DNA of 64,000 nt, from IMG/VR virus record IMGVR_UViG_3300048589_000504, positions 1 through 64,000 of that record. One strand, 5' to 3'. How positions within the stretch are numbered: position 1 is the first letter of the stretch; each line of letters opens with the position of its first letter. This DNA is from a virus. Shown here piece by piece: positions 17,195-24,146 of this stretch. The notes under the pieces are model-generated. The model saw only the letters and a list, made by a program, of their open reading frames with translations. It was not told where the DNA came from and did no database searches. The position numbers and the translations under genes are program-made.

Positions 17195-18379
17195 ATGGCT
17201 AAACAGCAAACTGAGTTCAAAAGCGTGCCGCAGTACATCAAGAGCGTGGACGGCCGTACGGTCGAGGGCGTGTTCGGCGTGTTCGGTAATCTGGACAGTT
17301 ACAACGACATCTCGCATCCGGGGTCATTCGCCAAGACCATCGCTGAACGCGGCGGGAAGGTGCTGCATTTGTGGCAGCACGACTTCTGGTCGCCGCCTAC
17401 GGCCGTCGTGACCAGTCTGCGCGAGATAGAGCGGCTGGAACTACCGGCTGTGGTACAGGCCAAGTTCCCGGAAGCGACCGGCGGCGCGGCGGTCAAGCGC
17501 ACGTACATCGAAAGCCCGCGCGCCGACGAGATTCTGGCCTTGATCAAGGCTGGATCGCCTCTTGAAATGTCCTATGGCTACGACGCGATCCGCGTCGAGT
17601 ACGAGGAAACCGAAGATCACGGCACTGTGCGGCACCTGCTGGAACAGCGTCTGTGGGAGACATCGGACGTGCTGTGGGGAGCCAACAGCGCGACGACGGT
17701 CAGCAAGGCACGGCCGTCTATCCCGCTGGACACGCTGTTGGGGCAGCTTGACAACTACCTCAGCGGCATGAAAGAGGGGCGGCGCAATGCCGAGGGCGAC
17801 CTGGAACGCATCAATACCATCGCAACGCTTGCTTATGAACTGGGAGCGACCAGCGTCAAGTTGGTGACCAGTGAAGACGAGAAGGGGAAAGAAGCGGCGC
17901 TTGCTCAGGTAGCAGAAGCGGCAATGGCGGCCGCCACGAAAGAGGGCAAGGCAGAGAGCGAAACGCCGGAAGACGGCGAGCCGAAAGCCGACGCGCTCAT
18001 CGTGGTCGTCGATCCGGAGCAGGCTGCTGCGCCTGAGCCGCCCGCCAACGCGGACGCGGATGGAAAGATCGCGGTAGGCGGCAACGTGGCCGAAGAACCG
18101 AAGGCAGAAGCGGGAGACCCCGAAGAAGCGGACAAGCCGGAAGCGGAAAACGCCGCGCCGGAACCGCCCGCCATTGACCCGGAAAGCGCGCCGGAGCCGG
18201 AAGATGCTCCACCCGCTGAGCCGGATAGCACAGACCACGCCGAAACAGAAGACACACACGAAGAAGTAGACGACGAAGCAAAGCAGCGCCGAGCCGGAGC
18301 CGCCGCAAAGGACGAGCAACCACTCACCCTGTTATTCGCTGAACTGGATTTGTTGGAATTGGAAGTTTTTCACCTTTGA
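17195..18379 (+). CDS. HK97-type prohead protease with acidic C-terminal (scaffold-like) region
   Basis: 394 residues. Residues about 1-180 are the S78/U35 prohead protease: VEGVFGVFGNLDSYNDISHP, a catalytic His in LHLWQHDFW and a Ser in LEMSYGYDAI. Residues about 180-394 are Glu/Ala/Pro-rich and acidic (PEAENAAPEPPAIDPESAPE), about 200 residues longer than a minimal protease. This probably acts as the scaffold that is removed during capsid maturation. It lies directly upstream of the capsid gene as expected. Confidence 0.9.
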   Translation: MAKQQTEFKSVPQYIKSVDGRTVEGVFGVFGNLDSYNDISHPGSFAKTIAERGGKVLHLWQHDFWSPPTAVVTSLREIERLELPAVVQAKFPEATGGAAVKRTYIESPRADEILALIKAGSPLEMSYGYDAIRVEYEETEDHGTVRHLLEQRLWETSDVLWGANSATTVSKARPSIPLDTLLGQLDNYLSGMKEGRRNAEGDLERINTIATLAYELGATSVKLVTSEDEKGKEAALAQVAEAAMAAATKEGKAESETPEDGEPKADALIVVVDPEQAAAPEPPANADADGKIAVGGNVAEEPKAEAGDPEEADKPEAENAAPEPPAIDPESAPEPEDAPPAEPDSTDHAETEDTHEEVDDEAKQRRAGAAAKDEQPLTLLFAELDLLELEVFHL

Positions 18380-18398
18380 GGGAAGTAGGGAGCCACTC

Positions 18399-19610
18399 AT
18401 GTTAACGAAAGAAGCGAAGTTACAGAAGTTGGTTGCGGACGCGAAGGCGCTCCGTAACACGTTGGAAGAGCGTCAGGAAGCCGGGGGCGATGTCACGCAG
18501 GAAGAGCGCAATAACCTGCAAGCGATGATCGACGACGGCACGAAACTGAAAGCGCAGATCGAGCAGGAAGCGAAGCTCGATGAGATGGACACATGGATCA
18601 ACGCGCCCGCGCACGAACGCCGCTCCAAGCTCGGAGCCGAGGCGCCGCAGCGGGCCAAGTCGTGGGGCACGATGGTCGTTGAATCGAAGGAATTCGAGTT
18701 CGCGTCCGAGAACGGCCGTGGCATGGCTCCGGTAATGGTCAAGGACATTCACGGCCTGGCCGAAGCCGCAGGCGGCGCATTGGTCGAGGCGATGCGTGAT
18801 CCGGAACTGGGCATGATTGCCCAGCGTCCGCGCTCCGTGCTGGACCTGATCACCGTCGCGCAGACGAACAGCAACAGCGTGCAGTACGCGCGCCAGTTGG
18901 CGCGCACGAACGCCGCTGCACCGAAGCTGGATTACGACAGCGGCTGGGTGAGCAAACCGGAAAGCAACATCACCTTTGAGTTGAAGACCGCGCCGGTGGA
19001 GACGATCCCGACCTATGTCGAGGCCCATCGCCACATTCTGGCCGACGCGCCACAACTGCGCAGCCTGATCGATTCCGAACTCACGTACATGGTACGCAAG
19101 GTTCTGGAAGATCAGATCGTTTCCGGCAACGGCACGTCACCGCAGTTCGACGGCTTGACCCACGTCTCCGGCATTCAGACCCGCACGCAGGGAGCGACCG
19201 GGGATCGTGGCGGCGAGACGACCGACACGAAGGCCGACGCGCTGCGCCGCGCGATCACCGACATTCAGCTTGCCTTCTACGAAGTGGACGGCGTTCTGAT
19301 CAATCCCGGCGACGCCGAAGACCTGGAATTGGCGAAAGACGCCAATGGCAATTATCTGAACATCTACGATCCGGTCGCGCTGCGCCTGTGGCGTGTGCCG
19401 GTCGTGGAATCGAGCGTGATGACCGCCGGGACTGCGCTGGTCGGCAATTTCCGCATGGGCGCAACCCTGTGGGATCGCCAACAGACGGAAATCCGCGTCG
19501 GTGAGCCGGGCAGCATGTTCCTTCAGAACGCGGTGGCGATTCTGGCTGAGCTGCGCGCTGCCTTCGGCGTGAAGCGCCCGACGGCATTCGAGAAAGTGAC
19601 CTTCGCCTAG
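18399..19610 (+). CDS. major capsid protein, HK97 fold
   Basis: 403 residues. The N-terminal about 70 residues are a charged coiled coil (LRNTLEERQEAGGDVTQEER), the delta/scaffold domain normally cleaved by the protease. The body contains typical HK97 phrases: SVLDLITVAQTNSNSVQYAR, TVETIPTYVEAHRHILAD-like text (APVETIPTYVEAHRHILADA), DQIVSGNGTSPQFDGL and FLQNAVAILAELRAAFGV at the C-terminus. Forms the icosahedral shell. Strong assignment. Confidence 0.95.
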   Translation: MLTKEAKLQKLVADAKALRNTLEERQEAGGDVTQEERNNLQAMIDDGTKLKAQIEQEAKLDEMDTWINAPAHERRSKLGAEAPQRAKSWGTMVVESKEFEFASENGRGMAPVMVKDIHGLAEAAGGALVEAMRDPELGMIAQRPRSVLDLITVAQTNSNSVQYARQLARTNAAAPKLDYDSGWVSKPESNITFELKTAPVETIPTYVEAHRHILADAPQLRSLIDSELTYMVRKVLEDQIVSGNGTSPQFDGLTHVSGIQTRTQGATGDRGGETTDTKADALRRAITDIQLAFYEVDGVLINPGDAEDLELAKDANGNYLNIYDPVALRLWRVPVVESSVMTAGTALVGNFRMGATLWDRQQTEIRVGEPGSMFLQNAVAILAELRAAFGVKRPTAFEKVTFA

Positions 19611-19651
19611 GTCGCTCTGTCATCTCTGGTAAGCGGAGCCAACACTTACCA

Positions 19652-19708
19652 CCTCGCGGGGCCGGGCGGCATGGGGATACCAGTCGCTAACCGCCCGGCC
19701 GTGCGAGG
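19652..19708 (+). other. large GC-rich hairpin after the capsid gene
   Basis: Arms 19652-19669 and 19691-19708 pair over 18 positions with one mismatch and one G-U, loop of 21 bases. No T tract follows, so it is probably an RNA-processing or mRNA-stability structure rather than a simple terminator, reducing read-through or protecting the capsid message. Confidence 0.7.
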
Positions 19709-19753
19709 GGACAGACACCGAACGCGAGTAACAGGGGAACAGGGAGCCAACTA

Positions 19754-20155
19754 ATGAGCGTAATCGCTAAACACCAACCTATTGACTATCAGGGCTTTGC
19801 CATCCTCAAAGTCGCGCTTGCCGATGCTGACACAGCGGGTGGCATCGCGGCTGTGGCCAATCCGGCAGGGGAGGCGGCAATCATCCATCGCCTGCTTATC
19901 GACGTTGAAACCGAGTCCACCGGCGCGTGCACTGTTGATGCGGGCGTCGCCGCGGATGCGGAAACCTCATCCGACACGCTGATCGACGGCGCTTCTGTCG
20001 CCGCGGCCGCTTTGCTGAACAACAGCAACAACGCGGGCACGAATGGCAAGGCGGTCGTGGCGTGGGCGGCTGACAAGTTCGTGACGATCAGCATGGCCAC
20101 CGGCGCGGCTGCCGATCTGGCCGGGAACGCCTACATCGTCTATTCGCTGGCCTAA
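19754..20155 (+). CDS. probable capsid decoration / head fibre protein
   Basis: 133 residues immediately after the capsid. Small Ala/Thr/Asp-rich beta protein (IAAVANPAGEAAIIHRLLID; GACTVDAGVAADAETSSDTL) ending in YIVYSLA. This composition and position are those of small decoration or cement proteins on HK97-like heads. Family assignment is by position and composition, not by a diagnostic motif. Confidence 0.55.
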   Translation: MSVIAKHQPIDYQGFAILKVALADADTAGGIAAVANPAGEAAIIHRLLIDVETESTGACTVDAGVAADAETSSDTLIDGASVAAAALLNNSNNAGTNGKAVVAWAADKFVTISMATGAAADLAGNAYIVYSLA

Positions 20156-20159
20156 CGCC

Positions 20160-20492
20160 ATGAATCTGAACGAGTACATCCCGGACCATGACATCACTGA
20201 GAAGCTGCCCGACGGCCGTAACGTGCTGATCTGGGCAGCCGGTAAGCCGATGGACATTGACCGGGCCGTGGCGCTGGGTCTGATCGAGCGCAGGCAGCCG
20301 GTTGTTATACGGCCGTCGGAGACGAAGGCCGAAGCGGAGCCGGAACCTGAACCGCTGCCGCCCGCCGCCGACCGAGCCACACCCGGCGCGTTGGCGCTGG
20401 CTAAAAAGAACAAGCTGGACATCGACGCCCTGGAAGGCACCGGCATCGGCGGGCGCATCACCAAGCGTGACGTGGAGGCGCTGCTCAAGTGA
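20160..20492 (+). CDS. head-region protein with E3-binding-like domain
   Basis: 110 residues. N-terminal half: YIPDHDITEKLPDGRNVLIW. After a Glu/Pro linker, residues about 72-109 read ATPGALALAKKNKLDIDALE then GTGIGGRITKRDVEALL. This is the peripheral subunit-binding fold of 2-oxoacid dehydrogenase E2 enzymes, here a mini helical domain probably used for docking on the capsid or connector. The domain match is good; the role is inferred. Confidence 0.7.
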   Translation: MNLNEYIPDHDITEKLPDGRNVLIWAAGKPMDIDRAVALGLIERRQPVVIRPSETKAEAEPEPEPLPPAADRATPGALALAKKNKLDIDALEGTGIGGRITKRDVEALLK

Positions 20493-21073
20493 CCGACTAC
20501 GCCTATGTCACCCCCGCTGAGTTCGGCGGCGCTTCCGGTTATCTGAAGCAGATCACCATTACCGACGATGCCACGCTGCTGAAAGTGAACGCGGTCATTG
20601 CGCGGGCACAAGCGGTAGTCGATGGCGTGCTGGAACTGTCCTATGCCGAAGACTACGTGAATGAAGAGCGCCAGGTGCGCTCTTCTCGCGGCGCGTACTT
20701 CACCTTGCCGCCGCATGAAATCGGCAGTGTGTCGCAAGTGACGACGATGGACGGCGGCGACGTGTCGGATTACTTCCAGGAACTGCCTAACGGCGTCCTG
20801 TACGCGGTGGACAGCGGCGGTTACGAAGGCAACTGGGGAGCCGGTATGTATCTCGTGACCGCCGCGTGGGGCTGCGGGCCGGTGCCGCAAGACGTGAAAG
20901 AAGTGACGCTGGAAGTTGCGGTGAATCTTTGGCGCAGTGCCGAGGCGGGCCGCTTCTCCAATGTGATCGGCGCGTCCGATGGCGGCGCGGTCGGGTACGA
21001 AGGCGCGCTCACACCCTTTCAGGTGATGGTGCTGAAAAACGCGCGGCGCAAGTTGGTGCCGCAGGCGGTTTAG
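20489..21073 (+). CDS. head-tail connector (gp6-like adaptor)
   Basis: 194 residues from a GTG in a GTGA overlap. Layout of the HK97 gp6 / phage connector family: YVTPAEFGGASGYLKQITIT, a helix AVIARAQAVVDGVLELSY, and a C-terminal helix VTLEVAVNLWRSAEAGRF. These proteins form the ring beneath the portal. Assignment rests on pattern and position. Confidence 0.65.
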   Translation: MTDYAYVTPAEFGGASGYLKQITITDDATLLKVNAVIARAQAVVDGVLELSYAEDYVNEERQVRSSRGAYFTLPPHEIGSVSQVTTMDGGDVSDYFQELPNGVLYAVDSGGYEGNWGAGMYLVTAAWGCGPVPQDVKEVTLEVAVNLWRSAEAGRFSNVIGASDGGAVGYEGALTPFQVMVLKNARRKLVPQAV

Positions 21074-21499
21074 ATGGCTGACAGTGAACTGGACACCATC
21101 CTGATCGGCTTGCACGAGCGGTTCGCGACAGTCACGGCGCTGGAAGCTCTGTTGGATCACGAGCCGCGCTCGATCCACAACAGCTCGCTGCTGTATTCCC
21201 TCTACAAGGAAACGCGGCGGGCGCAGCATGGGCAGGTCCTTTCCGAGACACATCAATTCACGCACCGCGCCTGCTTCTCCTACGCCGATCCGCAGGCTGC
21301 GGAAAAGGCGGTCAGAGCAGTGGTTACGGCCGTGCCGCTAAGTGTGGAGCAGGACCCGCAGCTGGGCCGACGCATTACGAGCGGCGGCGCGGTGGTGGAA
21401 GAAGGGCGCGGCGGGTTTGTGCTGATCGACGGCACGGTCTACCGCGTCGTGGACTTCACAAGCACGGTCGTTGTGAAGAGGCCGGTGCAGCGTGCCTAG
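21074..21499 (+). CDS. head closure / head-tail joining protein candidate
   Basis: 141 residues starting directly after the connector stop. Begins with a helix (LDTILIGLHERFATVTALEA) and ends in short strands (GGFVLIDGTVYRVVDFTSTV). Position between adaptor and tail completion protein suggests a neck component; no diagnostic motif. Confidence 0.5.
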   Translation: MADSELDTILIGLHERFATVTALEALLDHEPRSIHNSSLLYSLYKETRRAQHGQVLSETHQFTHRACFSYADPQAAEKAVRAVVTAVPLSVEQDPQLGRRITSGGAVVEEGRGGFVLIDGTVYRVVDFTSTVVVKRPVQRA

Positions 21500-21911
21500 T
21501 ATCGAAGTGCGCGATCTGCCGGATGTGCTGCGCGTGACCTACGACATCGCGCAGGCGATGAAGGCCGGGGAGCTGGGCAAGGTCTACTCGCACGGCGCGA
21601 ATCAGGGACGCGGGAATTACGAGTTCTGGGTGCAGAGCGACGAGATGCAGACCTCGCAGCATCAACGCACCGGCTGGCGTACCGACGAGACGGCCGTGCG
21701 CGAATTCGAGCCGAAGGCCGAGCAGATTTTCAACGATGTGATGAAAGACCTCGGCGGCGGCAAGGCCAGCGACCTGCTGCGCGAAGGGACGCGAGAGCTG
21801 CTGAGCCAAATCCTTGAATTCATGGAGTGGTATCCGCCGGAACCGCCGCAATCGACGTATGTGCGCACCGGCACGCTGCACGATAGCTGGGATATGGAGC
21901 TGAACCTATGA
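21492..21911 (+). CDS. HK97 gp10-like tail completion protein candidate
   Basis: 139 residues from a GTG overlapping the previous gene by 8 bases. Contains helix FEPKAEQIFNDVMKDLGGGK, LLREGTRELLSQILEFMEWY and a terminal TYVRTGTLHDSWDMELNL, where the RTGTL.DSW phrase is typical of gp10-type neck proteins and minor capsid morphogenesis proteins. Moderately supported. Confidence 0.65.
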   Translation: MPSIEVRDLPDVLRVTYDIAQAMKAGELGKVYSHGANQGRGNYEFWVQSDEMQTSQHQRTGWRTDETAVREFEPKAEQIFNDVMKDLGGGKASDLLREGTRELLSQILEFMEWYPPEPPQSTYVRTGTLHDSWDMELNL

Positions 21912-22144
21912 GCGAGATCGCTTTCTTTTACGACGAAACCAAAAACCAGCAGGGCCGCTTTATTTCCGGCGTGCCGCTGCGGAACCTGACACAAGACGAG
22001 GTAGACGCGCTGCCGCCGCACAAACAGGCCAGTCTCGCCGCCTCACCGATGTATCTGACTGCGCTGGACGCAGGAGAAGCCGACGTGGCCGATGAAGTCA
22101 TCCTGAATGAACTGGATTGGCTCGCGGACGACGAAGAAGAGTAG
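21908..22144 (+). CDS. small hypothetical neck/tail protein
   Basis: 78 residues, ATGA overlap with the previous gene. Contains RFISGVPLRNLTQDEVDALP and an acidic C-terminus (ELDWLADDEEE). The phrase GVPLRDLT.dev is frequent in short phage tail-region proteins. Function unknown. Confidence 0.55.
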   Translation: MSEIAFFYDETKNQQGRFISGVPLRNLTQDEVDALPPHKQASLAASPMYLTALDAGEADVADEVILNELDWLADDEEE

Positions 22145-22241
22145 ACGTGAGCCGACGCTGAGGTGTGGAGCCGCCGCAGCAACAGGGCTGAAGCAATAGT
22201 GCTGACGCGATTGAGCTAAAGCACAGGGGAAGGGGAGACAC

Positions 22242-23255
22242 ATGGCTGAAATAGCTTTTGAATCATTGGCAATGGCGCTGGAAGGGACGACCGGCACGGC
22301 CGAAACCGCACCGACCAGTTTCATGAATCTGGCTGGTACGTTAGAGCCGGTCATTGAGTATTACGAGCCGGACGAATCCAGCGGCTTGCTGGCTGCGCGT
22401 ATGCGCACGAAGCAGACGCGCAAGTATGGCAATTTCGACGCGGATGGTCCGCTGGACCCGAACACGCTCATTGAGTTCCTCTCGATGATCGCCAAAGGCG
22501 GCGTTACTCCGGCGCAGCCTGGCGCCGCGTCGGATACGTATGATTGGGATTTTTCGCCCACGATGGACGCGGACGATCTGAAGTTCGCCACCCTGTGGTG
22601 GGGCGATCCGAACATGACGCATGTCCTGCGCGGCAAGTATGGCTTCATCGACAGTCTCACGATTGCCAGTGATGCTTCCGGTATCGACGGCGCGACGCTT
22701 TCCATCTCCGGCATGACCAACTTCCCGGAGAAGGTCACGCCGCCGACGTATCCGGATCAGGCATTTGCGCCGCTGATCGCCGGTGTGAACATGCAGCTCT
22801 ATCTTGACACGACCAGCGCCATCGGCACGACGGCCGTCACCGGTCGCGTGGTCAGTGCGCAGCATGTGCTCGAATCCGGCATCACGCCGAAGTACGTCGC
22901 CGCCGGTCCGACGGCCGATTTGTCCTACTCGCGGCATGGCCGTGGCAAGCGCGGCATGGTTACGAGCGTGGTCATGGAGATCCCGGATTACGCGCAGTAT
23001 GACATCGCCATGCTGGCCGATACCGTCGCCAAACTGCGCGTCGTGCACAATGGCGCGTTCATCGAAACCGACAGCGTAGCCCTGTACTACGGCGTGACTG
23101 TAGATACCTACGGCGTGCTGCGCTTCGGCGGTTGGGGCGAGCTGGAAGGCACGAACCGCACAGCGACCTTTGAGGTGCACAGCGAGTACAACGCGGGCGC
23201 GGGTGTAGACTGGGCAATCAAGGTCCGCAATAAGGCCGCTGCGCTGGCTGCGTAG
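22242..23255 (+). CDS. major tail (tube) protein
   Basis: 337 residues behind AAGGGGAGACAC. Starts MAEIAFESLAMALEGTTGTA and is beta-rich with many Gly/Thr (DGATLSISGMTNFPEKVTPP; GRVVSAQHVLESGITPKYVA). Length, position upstream of the tail chaperones and composition fit the siphovirus tube protein that polymerises around the tape measure. No intergenic terminator follows before the promoter at 23272. Confidence 0.75.
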   Translation: MAEIAFESLAMALEGTTGTAETAPTSFMNLAGTLEPVIEYYEPDESSGLLAARMRTKQTRKYGNFDADGPLDPNTLIEFLSMIAKGGVTPAQPGAASDTYDWDFSPTMDADDLKFATLWWGDPNMTHVLRGKYGFIDSLTIASDASGIDGATLSISGMTNFPEKVTPPTYPDQAFAPLIAGVNMQLYLDTTSAIGTTAVTGRVVSAQHVLESGITPKYVAAGPTADLSYSRHGRGKRGMVTSVVMEIPDYAQYDIAMLADTVAKLRVVHNGAFIETDSVALYYGVTVDTYGVLRFGGWGELEGTNRTATFEVHSEYNAGAGVDWAIKVRNKAAALAA

Positions 23256-23271
23256 GCGCGGAAAACTGCTC

Positions 23272-23301
23272 TTGACAGTCTTTATCCGGCGGTTATATAC
23301 T
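23272..23301 (+). promoter_or_regulatory. tail-gene promoter
   Basis: TTGACA at 23272-23277 and TATACT at 23296-23301, 18-bp spacer containing CCGGCGGTTAT, resembling the spacer of the promoter at 815. Followed by GAAACGTT boxes at 23307 and 23361 and a terminator, as in the cassette at 17054. Confidence 0.75.
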
Positions 23302-23376
23302 TTTGTGAAACGTTGCAAAATGATGTGAAACAACATCAAACCCGCAACCGCTCACGCCGAGAAACGTTAGAAACTC

Positions 23377-23412
23377 GCCGTCGTCAACAGTTCTGTTGGC
23401 GGCGGCTTTTTT
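23377..23412 (+). terminator. leader terminator/attenuator, copy 2
   Basis: A 13-bp stem (23377-23389 with 23394-23406), 4-base loop, six T. It sits between promoter 23272 and the chaperone gene at 23447 and is the second copy of the element at 17138. A covarying base pair (A23387-T23396 against G17148-C17157) supports selection on the RNA hairpin. Confidence 0.85.
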
Positions 23413-23446
23413 GTTGTCTGTGAACACAAAGCAAGGAGAGCCGACG

Positions 23447-23875
23447 ATGTTCATTAACCCGCAGGAAACGTTAACCGTACACGACGACAAGGGCAATTCC
23501 ATTGTCATCAAAGCCAAGATGGATTTTGCCGATTACGCCAAAGTCGAAGCCGCGCTCATGCAGTTGAAGTTAAAGAGCGGCACGAATGGCAGCACGCGGC
23601 CGGCAGACCAGGCCGAGATGGAGATCGACGCGACTGTCACCTACAGCGCGCAGAAGATGGCGCTGCTGAAGGTCTGCATCCGCAGTTGGGATGGTCCTGA
23701 TTTCGTCGGTGTGGTGTGCAGCGAAGCCAACATTGCGCGGCTTGACCCGAACGAGCCGCTGGTCGAGAAGGTGCTGGACGTGATTAACCAGCGCAACGAA
23801 GAGCCGACCAAAGCGCCGCCCGCAGCCCCGGCGCCTGACCCAAACTTCCAGGAGCCGCCTACCTTCGCGGAGTAA
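23447..23875 (+). CDS. tail assembly chaperone (lambda gpG analogue)
   Basis: 142 residues from the ATG at 23447 behind AAGGAGAGCCGACG. It begins NPQETLTVHDDKGNSIVIKA and is acidic and mixed alpha/beta, as usual for the first of the two chaperones between tube and tape measure. A slippery CCCAAAC at 23839-23845 near its end lets about a fraction of ribosomes move to the -1 frame and add the 23845-24108 extension. The final residues in frame 0 are Pro/Ala-rich. Confidence 0.8.
   Translation: MFINPQETLTVHDDKGNSIVIKAKMDFADYAKVEAALMQLKLKSGTNGSTRPADQAEMEIDATVTYSAQKMALLKVCIRSWDGPDFVGVVCSEANIARLDPNEPLVEKVLDVINQRNEEPTKAPPAAPAPDPNFQEPPTFAE
23839..23845 (+). promoter_or_regulatory. -1 ribosomal frameshift site CCCAAAC
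   Basis: The heptamer is read C CCA AAC in frame 0, the canonical X XXY YYZ slippery form, 27 bases before the frame-0 stop at 23873-23875. The -1 frame stays open to a TAG at 24106-24108. Confidence 0.85.
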
Positions 23876-24108
23876 AAGGCAGGTGGCTGAACCGCCTGCG
23901 CGGCATCCCGTCGCTGTCACCCGCAGGCTATCACGATCTGTGCGTGACGTTGGCGGTGAAGCACAACTGGACGCCGGAACAGATCGGCCGCATGGACCCG
24001 TATTTCGTGAACGAACTGTTTATGCGGCACGAGGCGGAAGCGGATTATCAGGCGGCTGAGGCCAAGAAGGCGGAACGGAAGAACAGGCGGGGTAGGAAGG
24101 GCAGGTAG
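23845..24108 (+). CDS. tail assembly chaperone -1 frameshift extension (gpT analogue)
   Basis: About 87 codons read only after -1 slippage at 23839-23845, giving a gpGT-like fusion of roughly 220 residues with the upstream chaperone. The extension contains WLNRLRGIPSLSPAGYHDL and ends in a Lys/Arg-rich tail (KKAERKNRRGRKGR), typical of the second chaperone that contacts the tape measure. There is no good independent start codon with a ribosome-binding site, supporting the frameshift reading. Confidence 0.85.
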   Translation, partial: LPGAAYLRGVKGRWLNRLRGIPSLSPAGYHDLCVTLAVKHNWTPEQIGRMDPYFVNELFMRHEAEADYQAAEAKKAERKNRRGRKGR

Positions 24109-24146
24109 CAGGGTAGGGGACTAGGGGGCAGGGGAGCGCGTAGAGA

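Noticed and set aside
17441-18319. 292-codon minus-strand frame rich in Phe/Arg
   Set aside because: It is the complement of the acidic, repetitive C-terminus of the prohead protease; no start context.
19967-21265. 432-codon minus-strand frame across the connector genes
   Set aside because: It lies opposite four well-supported, overlapping + strand head genes and is Arg/His-rich, as expected of a shadow frame in GC-rich DNA.
22341-23339. 332-codon minus-strand frame over the tail tube gene
   Set aside because: Antisense to a clear tail protein; no homology-like motifs.
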